This document shows positions 63,972 to 64,000 of a DNA stretch of 64,000 bases, one piece after another. Source of the stretch: Bacteroides faecis MAJ27 (GTDB taxonomy: Bacteria; Bacteroidota; Bacteroidia; Bacteroidales; Bacteroidaceae); assembly GCF_900106755.1 (NCBI RefSeq), contig NZ_FNNN01000026.1, positions 19,754 to 83,753 of the forward strand, in the 5' to 3' direction. The position numbers and the translations under genes were made by a program. The number at the start of each line of letters is the position of its first letter. The first letter of the stretch is position 1. A model generated the notes under the pieces. The model was given only the letters and a program-made list of their open reading frames with translations, did no database searches and was not told where the DNA came from.

Positions 63972-64000
63972 ATGGAGTTAAATGTTTATCGTCTTCTTCT
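63972..64000 (+). CDS. Possible start of a further gene (window edge)
   Basis: An ATG at 63972 opens a frame (MELNVYRLL...) to the edge. A TATCTTTG box at 63946-63953 precedes it by 18 nt. Only nine codons are visible, and the minus-strand frame here is also open, so only one of the two may be real. Confidence 0.25.

Overview
The window looks like a chromosomal segment of a gut Bacteroides, close to the B. thetaiotaomicron group. The evidence is SusC/SusD pairs, surface lipoproteins with SxC-type lipoboxes, promoters of the TTTG / TAnnTTTG type, a BtuB-BtuG-BtuH cobalamin uptake system, a two-subunit methylmalonyl-CoA mutase, and GH92/GH38 mannosidases. I see no tRNA, rRNA, CRISPR array, transposase or phage gene.

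Layout. 1-8.7 kb: housekeeping and accessory genes (a partial UPF0597 protein, a PCMD-type lipoprotein with a small outer-membrane barrel, aroC, an M20 peptidase, a DUF5694 protein, an FGE-sulfatase-domain protein). 8.9-15.3 kb, minus strand: topB and the methylmalonyl-CoA mutase operon mutA-mutB. 15.5-17.2 kb: an AspT-type transporter. 17.3-39.7 kb: a cobalamin region with cobQ, btuB, btuG, a leucine-rich-type lipoprotein, a PKD-type lipoprotein and btuH on the minus strand. Divergent from these are btuF-btuC-btuD, a second AspT paralogue, cobO, a DUF2284 protein, and a DUF4988-propeller lipoprotein resembling BtuG. MATE and Crp/Fnr genes follow. Three cobalamin riboswitches lie within about 7.5 kb. 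Two feed near-identical terminators whose 5' arm can also pair with the aptamer 3' strand. 39.7-63.1 kb: a polysaccharide utilisation locus, probably for alpha-mannoside glycans. It holds a GntR/UTRA regulator, a ROK kinase fused to a class I mannose-6-phosphate isomerase, two GH92 enzymes, an MFS transporter, SusC, SusD, two surface lipoproteins, a GH43-like enzyme and a GH38 alpha-mannosidase. 63.2-64 kb: a minus-strand protein with an RpoA-CTD/helix-hairpin-helix-like C-terminus.

How it fits together. B12 captured by the surface lipoproteins and BtuB would pass to BtuFCD and be adenosylated by CobO. It would then serve as coenzyme for MutAB in the succinate-to-propionate branch. The two AspT paralogues flanking the B12 genes may move C4-dicarboxylates (inference). 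In the PUL, GH92 and GH38 would release mannose and MFS would import it. The fused kinase-isomerase could then convert mannose to fructose-6-phosphate.

Unexplained structure. Three intergenic arrays (8797-8884, 28334-28465, 28510-28663) have different sequences but the same exact 22-bp period, and two of them are built of palindromic units. I do not recognise this element class.
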